A DNA stretch of 8,169 nt from Frankiales bacterium (GTDB taxonomy: Bacteria; Actinomycetota; Actinomycetes; Mycobacteriales; SCTD01): assembly GCA_025965755.1 (NCBI GenBank), contig JAOPWI010000250.1, positions 1 to 8,169 on the forward strand, written 5' to 3'. The translations under genes and the position numbers were made by a program. Under the pieces are notes generated by a model, which had not been told where the DNA came from, did not search any database, and saw only the letters and a list, made by a program, of their open reading frames with translations. Positions 1 to 5,815 of the stretch are shown piece after piece; the stretch's first letter is position 1; each line of letters opens with the position of its first letter.

Positions 1-133
1 CCTTGAGGCGCAGCGGCGTGCCCTCCGCGGCCGCGGCCGGCCCCGCGACGGCGCCGGAGGCGACCGTCAGCAGCCCGGCGGCACCGAGCCCCCGGAGCAG
101 GGTGCGACGGGCGGTTGGCTGGTGCGTGTCCAC
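1..133 (-). CDS. Exported protein with Tat-like signal peptide, N-terminal fragment
   Basis: Only the first 44 codons are in the window; the gene runs off the left edge. The reading begins at a GTG and gives a short polar N-terminus, twin arginines at residues 9-10 (TARRTLLRGLG), a hydrophobic alanine/leucine/glycine stretch at about 14-29 and an Ala-rich end (GPAAAAEG) that suits signal peptidase cleavage near residue 36. This is the layout of a twin-arginine export signal, though position +2 after RR is Leu rather than the classical Phe, so a Sec signal is possible. The mature domain is not visible and I cannot assign a function. The start lies about 47 bp after the hflX stop on the same strand. 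No good Shine-Dalgarno is placed in front of it; a purine-rich GGAGGGG lies about 35 bp upstream, too far to serve this GTG. It may be read through from hflX or have its own promoter. Confidence 0.7.
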   Translation of the reverse strand, partial: MDTHQPTARRTLLRGLGAAGLLTVASGAVAGPAAAAEGTPLRLK

Positions 134-152
134 ACGGAGTACATCGGCTGGG

Positions 153-181
153 CCGACCGCACCCTTGACCCCTCCGGTCGG
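153..181 (-). terminator. Candidate hairpin terminator after hflX
   Basis: A perfect 7-bp inverted repeat, CCGACCG (175-181 read on the minus strand) and CGGTCGG (153-159), encloses a 15-nt loop. It starts one base after the hflX TAG stop. There is no T-tract, as is common for actinobacterial terminators. The position suits transcription termination or a 3'-end stabilising hairpin, but 7-bp repeats arise by chance fairly easily in DNA this GC-rich, and the loop is long. Confidence 0.35.
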
Positions 182-182
182 G

Positions 183-1655
183 CTAAGCCACCGCGTACGA
201 CGCGAGCTCGGCCGCGAGCTGCGGGCCGACCCGCGCCTCGAGCCGGGTGCCCTCGTCGGTGTGCTCCTCGAACAGCACCTCGCCCTCGCTGTGGATCCGC
301 GAGACCAGCGCGCCCTCGGCATAGGGCAGCACGACGTGGATGCGCATCTCCAGGCGCGGGATCTCCTCGTCGAGCAGCGTCATGAGCTCAGGCAGCCCCT
401 GGCCGGTGAGCGCGGAGATCAGCACGACGTGCTTCTCGCGGCGCTGCAGGCGGGCGAGCACCAGCGGGTCGGCAACGTCGCACTTGTTGACCACGACGAT
501 CTCGGGCACGCCCAGCGCGTCGACGCTGGCGAGCACCTCGCGCACGGCGGCCAGCTGCGACTCGGGGTCGGGGTGGGCGCCGTCCACGACGTGCAGGATC
601 AGGTCGGCGTCCTTGACCTCCTCGAGCGTCGAGCGGAAGGCCTCGACGAGGTGGTGCGGCAGGTGCCGCACGAAGCCGACGGTGTCGGCGAGAGTGAAGT
701 CGCGCCCGGTCGGCGTGACCGCCTTGCGCACCGTCGGGTCCAGGGTGGCGAACAGCGCGTTCTCCACCAGAACGCCCGCGCCGGTGAGGCGGTTGAGCAG
801 CGAGCTCTTGCCGGCGTTGGTGTAGCCGGCGATCGCCACGGACGGCACCTTGTTGCGCTTGCGCTCCTGGCGCTTGGTGTCGCGGGCGGTCTTCATGTCC
901 GCGATGTCCCTGGCCAGCTTGGACTTGCGGTTGCGGATGCGGCGCCGGTCGGTCTCGATCTTGGTCTCACCGGGACCACGCGTGCCCACGCCACCACCAC
1001 CGGCGCCGCCACCACCACCGGCACCACCGGCCTGGCGGGACAGCGACTCGCCCCAGCCGCGCAGGCGCGGCAGCATGTACGTCATCTGGGCGAGCTCGAC
1101 CTGCGCCTTGCCCTCCCGGGACGACGCGTGCTGGGCGAAGATGTCCAGAATCAGCCAGGTCCGGTCGATGACCTTGACCTTGCAGATCTCCTCGAGCTGG
1201 CGCAGCTGGCCGGGCGAGAGCTCGCCGTCGCAGATGACGGTGTCGGCGCCGGTGCTGACGACCAGGTCGCGCAGCTCCTTGGCCTTGCCGGAGCCGACGT
1301 AGGTCGCCGGGTCGGGCTTGTCGCGGCGCTGCATGAGCCCGTCGAGCACCTCGGCACCGGCGGTCTCGGCCAGAGCGGCGAGCTCGCGCAGGCTGTTCTC
1401 GGCGTCGACCACGTCGCCGCCGGTCCACACGCCGATCAGCACGACACGCTCCAGCCGCAGCTGGCGGTACTCGACCTCGGTGATGTCCTCGAGGTCCGTA
1501 CGGATCCCCGGGACGCGCCGCAGGCCGGCGCGCTGCTCGAGGGCGAAGCCCTCACCCTCGATCTCGTGGAGCGGGAGCTCCCGGTCGAGCACGATGGCGG
1601 AGTCGGAGGGGGCGGCCGGAGCCGCGGCGGTGGCGGTGTCGTGTGCAGAAGTCAT
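183..1655 (-). CDS. hflX: GTPase HflX
   Basis: This is a ribosome-associated GTPase of the HflX family (OBG-HflX superfamily); in characterised bacteria it binds the 50S subunit and splits stalled or stress-inactivated 70S ribosomes. With the ATG at 1655 the product is 490 aa, a normal length. The N-terminal nucleotide-binding-like HflX domain (about 58-210) carries conserved stretches such as RRDKPDPATYVGSGKA, CDGELSPGQL and DIFAQHASSREGKAQ. A glycine-rich linker (about 210-223) precedes GTRGPGETKIETDRRRIR. The G domain has G1 GYTNAGKSS (277-285), G2 region FATLDPT (302-308), G3 DTVGF (324-328), G4 NKCD (390-393) and G5 SAL (414-416), followed by a short C-terminal domain. The start is uncertain: an in-frame ATG at 1688 would add 11 residues, and neither has a clear Shine-Dalgarno. 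I chose 1655 because the N-terminus before the conserved domain then matches the length I recall for actinobacterial homologues. It follows dapF by 68 bp and is probably co-transcribed with miaA-dapF. Confidence 0.97.
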   Translation of the reverse strand: MTSAHDTATAAAPAAPSDSAIVLDRELPLHEIEGEGFALEQRAGLRRVPGIRTDLEDITEVEYRQLRLERVVLIGVWTGGDVVDAENSLRELAALAETAGAEVLDGLMQRRDKPDPATYVGSGKAKELRDLVVSTGADTVICDGELSPGQLRQLEEICKVKVIDRTWLILDIFAQHASSREGKAQVELAQMTYMLPRLRGWGESLSRQAGGAGGGGGAGGGGVGTRGPGETKIETDRRRIRNRKSKLARDIADMKTARDTKRQERKRNKVPSVAIAGYTNAGKSSLLNRLTGAGVLVENALFATLDPTVRKAVTPTGRDFTLADTVGFVRHLPHHLVEAFRSTLEEVKDADLILHVVDGAHPDPESQLAAVREVLASVDALGVPEIVVVNKCDVADPLVLARLQRREKHVVLISALTGQGLPELMTLLDEEIPRLEMRIHVVLPYAEGALVSRIHSEGEVLFEEHTDEGTRLEARVGPQLAAELASYAVA

Positions 1656-1683
1656 CGTCTGGTCAACACCGATCGAAGGTCGC

Positions 1684-1703
1684 GTCATCCCGCTCAGGGT
1701 GAC
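1684..1703. other. Imperfect inverted repeat between dapF and hflX
   Basis: In the dapF-hflX gap the 20-bp stretch reads GTCA at one end and TGAC at the other with CC and GG in matching inner positions, so the ends form a 4+2 bp interrupted palindrome. It covers the alternative hflX ATG at 1688. It could be a protein-binding site or a weak RNA fold controlling hflX within the operon. Several inner mismatches mean chance is a serious alternative. Confidence 0.2.
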
Positions 1704-1723
1704 ATGCGCGGGACGTCCTGTCG

Positions 1724-2509
1724 TCAGGGTTGCTTGGCGGTCAGCCAGTCCTCCCGCAGCACGCCCTGGGCGACCAGCACCGCCGGTCCGGTGAGCAGGA
1801 CGTGACCGTCCTGCCGCCAGGTCACCTCGAGCCGGCCGCCCGGCACGTCGACGTCGTAGGACTCCCCGCGTCCCGACCCGGTCCGCAGCACCTGGGCGAC
1901 CACGACCGCGCACGCGCCGGTGCCGCACGAGCGGGTCTCCCCCACCCCGCGCTCGTGCACCCGGAAGGCGACGTGGCGCGGGCCGCGGGTCTCGACGTAC
2001 TCCACGTTGACGTCCTTGCGCTCCGGGTCGAGCACCCCGAGCGCCTCGACGGAGTCGACGGCGAGCACCGCGTGGGGGTTGCCCATGTCCACGGCAACCG
2101 CCTCGGCGCCGTCCACGGTGAACGGCTCGCCGACCCGGGCGCGGCCCATGTCCACGGTGACCAGGTCGTCGCCGACCTGCACGTGCTTGGTGCCGCCGCG
2201 GGTGGCCAGCAGCAGCGGGCCGGCCGGGACGAGCCCGGCCTGGACCAGGTAGCGGGCGTAGACGCGCACGCCGTTGCCGCACATCTCGGCGACCGAGCCG
2301 TCGGCGTTGCGGTAGTCCATGAAGAACTCCGCCTCGGACTCGACGCCCGCAGCGGCCGAGCGCACGACCCGCAGCACGCCGTCACCGCCCACACCGGCCC
2401 GCCGGTCGCAGAGCCGGACGACCAGGTCGGGAGTGAGGTCCAGCGCACCGTCGAGGTCCGGCAGCAGGACGAAGTCGTTCTCGGTGCCGTGACCCTTCCA
2501 GAACCTCAC
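1724..2509 (-). CDS. dapF: Diaminopimelate epimerase
   Basis: DapF converts LL-2,6-diaminopimelate to meso-diaminopimelate in the cytoplasm, a PLP-independent epimerisation by two cysteines. The product supplies lysine synthesis and the peptidoglycan stem peptide. The 261-aa protein is close to the usual length. The first catalytic cysteine is Cys77 in EMCGNG (75-80) and the second is Cys195 in SCGTGA (194-199). Substrate-binding motifs are present: GTENDF near the N-terminus (Asn11), YRNADGS (66-72, Asn68), DMGNPH (141-146) and GVGETRSCG (188-196). The start is a GTG inside the end of miaA, giving a 4-base GTGA overlap with the miaA TGA, which implies translational coupling. No strong independent Shine-Dalgarno is seen. 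Both halves of the two-domain fold and both cysteines are intact, so it should be active. Confidence 0.97.
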   Translation of the reverse strand: MRFWKGHGTENDFVLLPDLDGALDLTPDLVVRLCDRRAGVGGDGVLRVVRSAAAGVESEAEFFMDYRNADGSVAEMCGNGVRVYARYLVQAGLVPAGPLLLATRGGTKHVQVGDDLVTVDMGRARVGEPFTVDGAEAVAVDMGNPHAVLAVDSVEALGVLDPERKDVNVEYVETRGPRHVAFRVHERGVGETRSCGTGACAVVVAQVLRTGSGRGESYDVDVPGGRLEVTWRQDGHVLLTGPAVLVAQGVLREDWLTAKQP

Positions 2510-3414
2510 GCCGTCGAGCCTACGGCGGACAGCGCCTGCGGCAGCAGATCCCGCTCCGCGTCCAGCCAGCACACCCGGGGGTCGCGCCGGAACCACGAGC
2601 GCTGCCGGCGGACGAACCGCCGGGTCGCCGCCTTGGTGGCCTCGCGGGCGCCCTCCTCGGTCAGGGTCCCGGCCAGCATGGCCAGCACCTGGTGGTAGCC
2701 GAGCGCCCGGCTGGCGGTCACGCCGTCGCGCAGGCCCTGGCCCTCCAGCCGGCGCACCTCCTCGACCAGGCCGTGGCCGAACATGCGGTCCACCCGCAGG
2801 TCGGTGCGCCCGGTCAGGTCGCTCCGGTCCAGCCCGAGGTAGGTCGTCGGGTAGAAGGGCTCGTAGGCCGTCATCGCCCCCGGCATCTCGCCGGTCAGCA
2901 GGACGACCTCGAGCGCGCGGACCACCCGCCGCCCGTTGGCCGGGTCCATCCGGGTCGCCGCCGCCGGGTCCAGCGCCGCGAGCCGGGCGTGCAGCGCCTG
3001 CGGGCCCTGCGCCTCCAGCTCCGCTTCCAGCTGCGCGCGCAGGGCGGCGTCGGTGCCGGGAAAGTCCAGCCGGTCCAGGGCGGCGCGGACGTACAGGCCA
3101 CTGCCGCCGACCAGCACCGGCACGACGCCGCGGGCCAGCAGGTCGTCGACCACCGCGCGGCACAGCTCCTGGTAGGCGGCCGCGGTCGCTGTCACCGTCA
3201 CGTCCCAGACGTCGAGCAGGTGGTGCGGCACGCCGCCGCGTTCGTCCGCCGTCAGCTTGGCCGTGCCGACGTCCATCCCGGCGTAGAGCTGCATGGAGTC
3301 GGCGTTGACGACCTCGCCGCCGAGAGCCCGGGCGAGCGCGACGCCGAGGTCGGACTTGCCCGCCGCGGTGGGGCCGACGACGGCGACGACGCGGGCCTGG
3401 TGCACGCCGGTCAC
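2506..3414 (-). CDS. miaA: tRNA dimethylallyltransferase (IPP transferase)
   Basis: MiaA transfers the dimethylallyl group of dimethylallyl diphosphate to N6 of adenosine 37 in tRNAs that read codons starting with U, giving i6A37, the substrate for MiaB. The 302-aa product is of normal length. It has the P-loop GPTAAGKS (14-21), the NADSMQLY motif (37-44) with the catalytic-base Asp39, DVGTAK (48-53), GGSGLYVRA (103-111), GRRVVRALEV (151-160), SRALGYHQ (225-232) and the tRNA-contacting TRRFVRRQRSWFRRD near the C-terminus (254-268). The start could be GTG 3414 or GTG 3405 (299 aa). The latter has a TANNNT hexamer seven bases upstream and would suit leaderless translation; neither has a Shine-Dalgarno. 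It is the first gene of the miaA-dapF-hflX unit and overlaps dapF by four bases. Confidence 0.97.
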   Translation of the reverse strand: MTGVHQARVVAVVGPTAAGKSDLGVALARALGGEVVNADSMQLYAGMDVGTAKLTADERGGVPHHLLDVWDVTVTATAAAYQELCRAVVDDLLARGVVPVLVGGSGLYVRAALDRLDFPGTDAALRAQLEAELEAQGPQALHARLAALDPAAATRMDPANGRRVVRALEVVLLTGEMPGAMTAYEPFYPTTYLGLDRSDLTGRTDLRVDRMFGHGLVEEVRRLEGQGLRDGVTASRALGYHQVLAMLAGTLTEEGAREATKAATRRFVRRQRSWFRRDPRVCWLDAERDLLPQALSAVGSTA

Positions 3415-3418
3415 GGTA
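3413..3418 (-). promoter_or_regulatory. Tentative -10 element for miaA
   Basis: On the minus strand TACCGT fits the loose actinobacterial -10 pattern TANNNT. It lies seven bases upstream of the GTG at 3405, suitable for a leaderless transcript starting at that codon. If it is real, the longer miaA start at 3414 is not used. There is no recognisable -35, and a TANNNT match alone is weak evidence. Confidence 0.25.
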
Positions 3419-3444
3419 CGGCGACACCGGCTCGCGCCGACGCC

Positions 3445-3462
3445 TCGCCGCCCCTGCGGCGA
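3445..3462. promoter_or_regulatory. Inverted repeat in the glu promoter, candidate operator
   Basis: TCGCCGC (3445-3451) and GCGGCGA (3456-3462) form a perfect 7-bp inverted repeat around the 4-base centre CCCT. It ends one base before the putative -10 of gluA, so it fills the space between -35 and -10. The half-site centres are 11 bp apart, about one helical turn, as expected for a dimeric helix-turn-helix regulator. A protein bound there would block the glu promoter. The repeat lies upstream of the predicted transcription start, so it is not expected to be an RNA hairpin in the glu transcript. Both arms are almost pure G/C, so chance cannot be excluded. Confidence 0.35.
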
Positions 3463-3463
3463 C

Positions 3464-3469
3464 TAGGGT
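3464..3469 (+). promoter_or_regulatory. -10 element of the glu operon, leaderless-type
   Basis: TAGGGT matches the actinobacterial -10 consensus TANNNT and ends six bases before the gluA ATG at 3476. That spacing puts the transcription start at or within a base or two of the ATG. No Shine-Dalgarno precedes the ATG, which agrees with leaderless translation. The expected -35 region (about 3441-3446) has no TTG-type element, common for actinobacterial housekeeping promoters. Confidence 0.55.
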
Positions 3470-3475
3470 CCAGAC

Positions 3476-4228
3476 ATGGACCAGCCCGCGGGGTCGCCTC
3501 TCGTCGTGCTCGAGGGAGTCAACAAGTCCTTCGGGCCGCTGCACGTGCTCAAGGACATCGACCTGCAGGTCGGCCGCGGCGAGGTGCTCGTCGTCATCGG
3601 CCCGTCCGGGTCCGGCAAGTCCACGATGTGCCGCTGCATCAACCGGCTGGAGACCGTCGACAGCGGCCGGGTGCTGGTCGACGGGCAGGAGCTGCCCCGC
3701 GAGGGCAAGGCGCTGGCCCGGCTGCGGGCCGACATCGGGATGGTCTTCCAGTCCTTCAACCTGTTCGCCCACATGAGCGTGCTCGACAACGTCACGCTGG
3801 GGCCGATCAAGGTGCGTGGCGTCGCCAAGGCGGAGGCGCGCGAGCGCGGCCGGGCCCTGCTCACCCGGGTCGGCATCGGCGACAAGGCCGACGCCATGCC
3901 GGCGCAGCTGTCCGGCGGGCAGCAGCAGCGCGCCGCCATCGCCCGGGCGCTGGCCATGCAGCCCAAGCTCATGCTGTTCGACGAGCCCACCTCGGCGCTG
4001 GATCCGGAGTACATCTCCGAGGTCCTCGACGTCATGCGGGGCCTCGCCGAGGAGGGCATGACGATGGTCGTCGTCACCCACGAGATGGGCTTCGCCCGCT
4101 CGGCCGGCAACCGGGTGGCCTTCATGGACGGCGGGCGCATCGTCGAGGTCGCGCCGCCCGAGCAGTTCTTCAACGCCCCCGAGAGCCCCCGAGCCCGGGA
4201 CTTCCTCGGCAAGATCCTGACCCACTGA
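3476..4228 (+). CDS. gluA: Glutamate-type ABC importer, ATP-binding protein
   Basis: This is the cytoplasmic ATPase of a polar amino acid (PAAT family) uptake system that hydrolyses ATP to drive import. The 250-aa product has all ABC motifs: Walker A GPSGSGKST (42-50), Q-loop MVFQSFNLF (89-97, Gln92), signature LSGGQQQR (145-152), Walker B LMLFDEP (165-171) with catalytic Glu170, the D-loop SALDPE (173-178) and switch His202 in VVTHEMGFAR. The text from the Q-loop onward (NLFAHMSVLDNV, FDEPTSALDPE) is typical of the GluA/GlnQ/HisP group. The C-terminus ends in the RDFLGKIL motif common in this group. It opens the four-gene operon and is expressed from the leaderless-type promoter just upstream. 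The glutamate assignment rests on gene order and similarity to actinobacterial GluABCD; glutamine or aspartate remain possible. Confidence 0.92.
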   Translation: MDQPAGSPLVVLEGVNKSFGPLHVLKDIDLQVGRGEVLVVIGPSGSGKSTMCRCINRLETVDSGRVLVDGQELPREGKALARLRADIGMVFQSFNLFAHMSVLDNVTLGPIKVRGVAKAEARERGRALLTRVGIGDKADAMPAQLSGGQQQRAAIARALAMQPKLMLFDEPTSALDPEYISEVLDVMRGLAEEGMTMVVVTHEMGFARSAGNRVAFMDGGRIVEVAPPEQFFNAPESPRARDFLGKILTH

Positions 4229-4263
4229 GTCACCGCACACCCCCCTCAACCGCCACCCGTCCC

Positions 4264-4268
4264 GGAGG
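4264..4268 (+). promoter_or_regulatory. Strong ribosome binding site of gluB
   Basis: GGAGG sits six bases before the gluB ATG at 4275, a near-ideal Shine-Dalgarno and the best in the window. The 46-bp gluA-gluB gap is pyrimidine-rich with no evident hairpin. A strong site fits the need for more binding protein than membrane components, while gluA upstream has none. Confidence 0.75.
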
Positions 4269-4274
4269 ACACAC

Positions 4275-5147
4275 ATGCGACTGCGCACCGCGGCGGCCCT
4301 CGCCGCCCTCGCCCTCACGCTGACCGCCTGCGGAGGGGGCGACGAGCAGGGCGACCTGGGCTCCGGCACCCCCGACACCAAGCCGACCTTCGAGGCCGGC
4401 ACCACGATGGCCAGGATCCAGAGCGCCGGCGTGCTCAAGGTCGGCACCAAGTTCGACCAGCCGCTCTACGGGGAGAAGCAGCTCTCCGGCGACGTCGAGG
4501 GCTTCGACGTCAACGTCGCGAAGATTCTCGCGGACGAGCTCGGCGTTCAGCCCGAGTTCACCGAGGCCGTCTCCAAGAACCGAGAGCCCTTCATCCAGAA
4601 CGGCACCGTCGACATCGTGGTGGCCACCTACACGATCAACGACAAGCGCAAGCAGGTCATCGACTTCGCCGGCCCCTACTACGTGACCGGCCAGTCGATC
4701 ATGGTGAAGAAGGACGACAGCGCCATCACCGACAAGGCGGGCCTCGCCGGCAAGCGGGTCTGCTCGGTGGAGGGCTCGACTCCCGCCGAGCGGATCAAGA
4801 CCGAGGTGCCGACCGCCAAGCTGACCACCTTCGACACCTACGGCAAGTGCGCCGAGGCCCTGAAGAACGGCCAGACCGATGCGGTCACCACCGACGAGGC
4901 GATCCTGCTCGGCCTGGTGTCCAAGAGCCCGGAGGACTTCCAGGTCGTCGGTGAGCCGTTCTCCGAGGAGCCCTACGGCATCGGCCTGAAGAAGGGCGAC
5001 CAGCCCTTCCGCGACTTCCTCAACGACACCCTCGAGAAGGCGTACGAGGACGGGCGCTGGGAGAAGGCGCTGAAGGACACGGTCGGCACCGTGCAGGACC
5101 AGCTCCCCTCGCCGCCGCCGGTCGACCGCTACACCGCCGCGGGCTAG
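4275..5147 (+). CDS. gluB: Glutamate-type ABC importer, substrate-binding lipoprotein
   Basis: This is the extracytoplasmic binding protein of the importer, family 3 (SBP_bac_3), anchored to the outer face of the membrane by lipid. The 290-aa precursor has a short basic start (MRLR), a hydrophobic Ala/Leu core and the lipobox LTAC with lipidated Cys19, followed by a flexible GGGDEQGDLGSG tether. The binding domain begins near residue 45. Family motifs are GFDVNVAKILADELG (77-91), TYTINDKRKQVIDFAGPYY (118-136), which is characteristic of GluB-type proteins, and EEPYGIGLKKGD (231-242). Cys163 and Cys192, in the second lobe, are the only other cysteines and may form a disulfide. The C-terminus is proline-rich (QLPSPPPVDRY). 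Start and RBS are clear. Substrate is inferred as glutamate; aspartate, glutamine or asparagine cannot be excluded from sequence alone. Confidence 0.92.
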   Translation: MRLRTAAALAALALTLTACGGGDEQGDLGSGTPDTKPTFEAGTTMARIQSAGVLKVGTKFDQPLYGEKQLSGDVEGFDVNVAKILADELGVQPEFTEAVSKNREPFIQNGTVDIVVATYTINDKRKQVIDFAGPYYVTGQSIMVKKDDSAITDKAGLAGKRVCSVEGSTPAERIKTEVPTAKLTTFDTYGKCAEALKNGQTDAVTTDEAILLGLVSKSPEDFQVVGEPFSEEPYGIGLKKGDQPFRDFLNDTLEKAYEDGRWEKALKDTVGTVQDQLPSPPPVDRYTAAG

Positions 5148-5150
5148 GAG
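5147..5150 (+). promoter_or_regulatory. Ribosome binding site of gluC overlapping the gluB stop
   Basis: GGAG uses the last base of the gluB TAG stop and lies eight bases before the GTG at 5159. It decides the gluC start and puts the ribosome landing site at the point where gluB translation ends, which favours coupled or reinitiating translation. Confidence 0.6.
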
Positions 5151-5158
5151 CGACCCGG

Positions 5159-5815
5159 GTGGGCCTGTCGACGATCACCGACAACCTCGACGTCTACGTC
5201 GAGGGGTTCGTCGGCACGGTCACCCTCACGGCCCTCGGGGCCGCCGGCGCGCTGGCGCTGGGAACCGCGCTCGCCGCGATGCGCGTGAGCCCGGTCGCCA
5301 CCCTGCGCGCCGGCGGCCTGCTGTACGTCGAGACGCTGCGCAACTGCCCCCTGCCGGTGCTCGTCGTGCTGATGGCCTTCGGCCTGCCCAAGCTCGGCGA
5401 GACGTTCCTGTGGTCGTTCTTCGCCTACGGCGCGGTCGCCATCGCGCTCTACCACGCCGCCTTCGTCTGCGAGGCCGTGCGCTCGGGCATCGGCTCGGTC
5501 TCCACGGGGCAGGGCGAGGCGGCCCGCTCGCTGGGCCTGCCGTTCGGCCAGGTGCTGCGGCTGGTCGTGCTGCCGCAGGCGTTCCGCACGGTCATCCCGC
5601 CGCTGGGCAACGTGCTCATCGCCCTGACCAAGAACACCTCGGTGGTCGCCCTCATCGACGTCACCGACATCACCAACAACACCGAGCTGATCATCAACGA
5701 CACGGTCGACCCGATCTTCGCGGTGCTCGGCTCGGCCTGCGCCTACCTCCTGCTCACGCTGCCCATGGGGCTGCTCGTCGGGCGGCTCGAGAAGCGGGCG
5801 GCGTTCGCCCGATGA
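5159..5815 (+). CDS. gluC: Glutamate-type ABC importer, permease subunit GluC
   Basis: This is one of two integral membrane permeases of the importer (HisM/GlnP-type, BPD_transp_1 domain), expected to pair with GluD. The 218-aa product has about five hydrophobic segments, near 17-40, 54-75, 84-104, 146-166 and 183-207. The N-terminal part ends in YVETLRNCPLPV, the usual E-x-(F/L)-RN-x-P motif. The cytoplasmic EAA loop that docks on the ATPase is EAARSLGLPFGQVLRLVVLP (120-139), and KNTSVVALIDVTDI (158-171) is typical of the subfamily. The start is a GTG placed by the GGAG at 5147-5150, 11 bp after gluB. Its stop overlaps the gluD ATG by four bases (ATGA), so the two permeases are probably made in equal amounts. 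Length and motifs are normal. Confidence 0.92.
   Translation: MGLSTITDNLDVYVEGFVGTVTLTALGAAGALALGTALAAMRVSPVATLRAGGLLYVETLRNCPLPVLVVLMAFGLPKLGETFLWSFFAYGAVAIALYHAAFVCEAVRSGIGSVSTGQGEAARSLGLPFGQVLRLVVLPQAFRTVIPPLGNVLIALTKNTSVVALIDVTDITNNTELIINDTVDPIFAVLGSACAYLLLTLPMGLLVGRLEKRAAFAR

Noticed and set aside
3..1805. Long plus-strand open reading frame opposite hflX and the left edge
   Set aside because: It is antisense to hflX, and its translation is low-complexity Arg/Ala/Leu/Gly/Val text without any domain. hflX in the other strand has full family motifs. Long shadow frames are expected at this GC content.
1689..2282. Upstream continuation of the hflX frame through dapF
   Set aside because: It is Arg/Gly/Ala-rich out-of-frame text over the real dapF; HflX homology begins only after the ATG at 1655.
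4175..4193. Near-tandem repeat of GCCCCCGAGA near the 3' end of gluA
   Set aside because: It encodes the normal C-terminal region of the ATPase (APESPRARDF) and is only two copies; a local codon-usage coincidence is the simplest explanation.
4229..4274. Possible attenuator or processing hairpin between gluA and gluB
   Set aside because: The gap is C/A-rich and shows no inverted repeat of useful length; only the Shine-Dalgarno is supported.
2692..4323. Plus-strand 543-aa frame across miaA and gluA
   Set aside because: It is antisense to miaA and then in another frame of gluA; no family motifs are visible and both true genes are complete.
2510..4450. Upstream continuation of the dapF frame on the minus strand, giving a 908-aa reading
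   Set aside because: Only the last 261 residues are DapF. The rest crosses miaA and runs antisense to gluA, is compositionally artificial, and the GTGA overlap with miaA gives a natural start at 2509.
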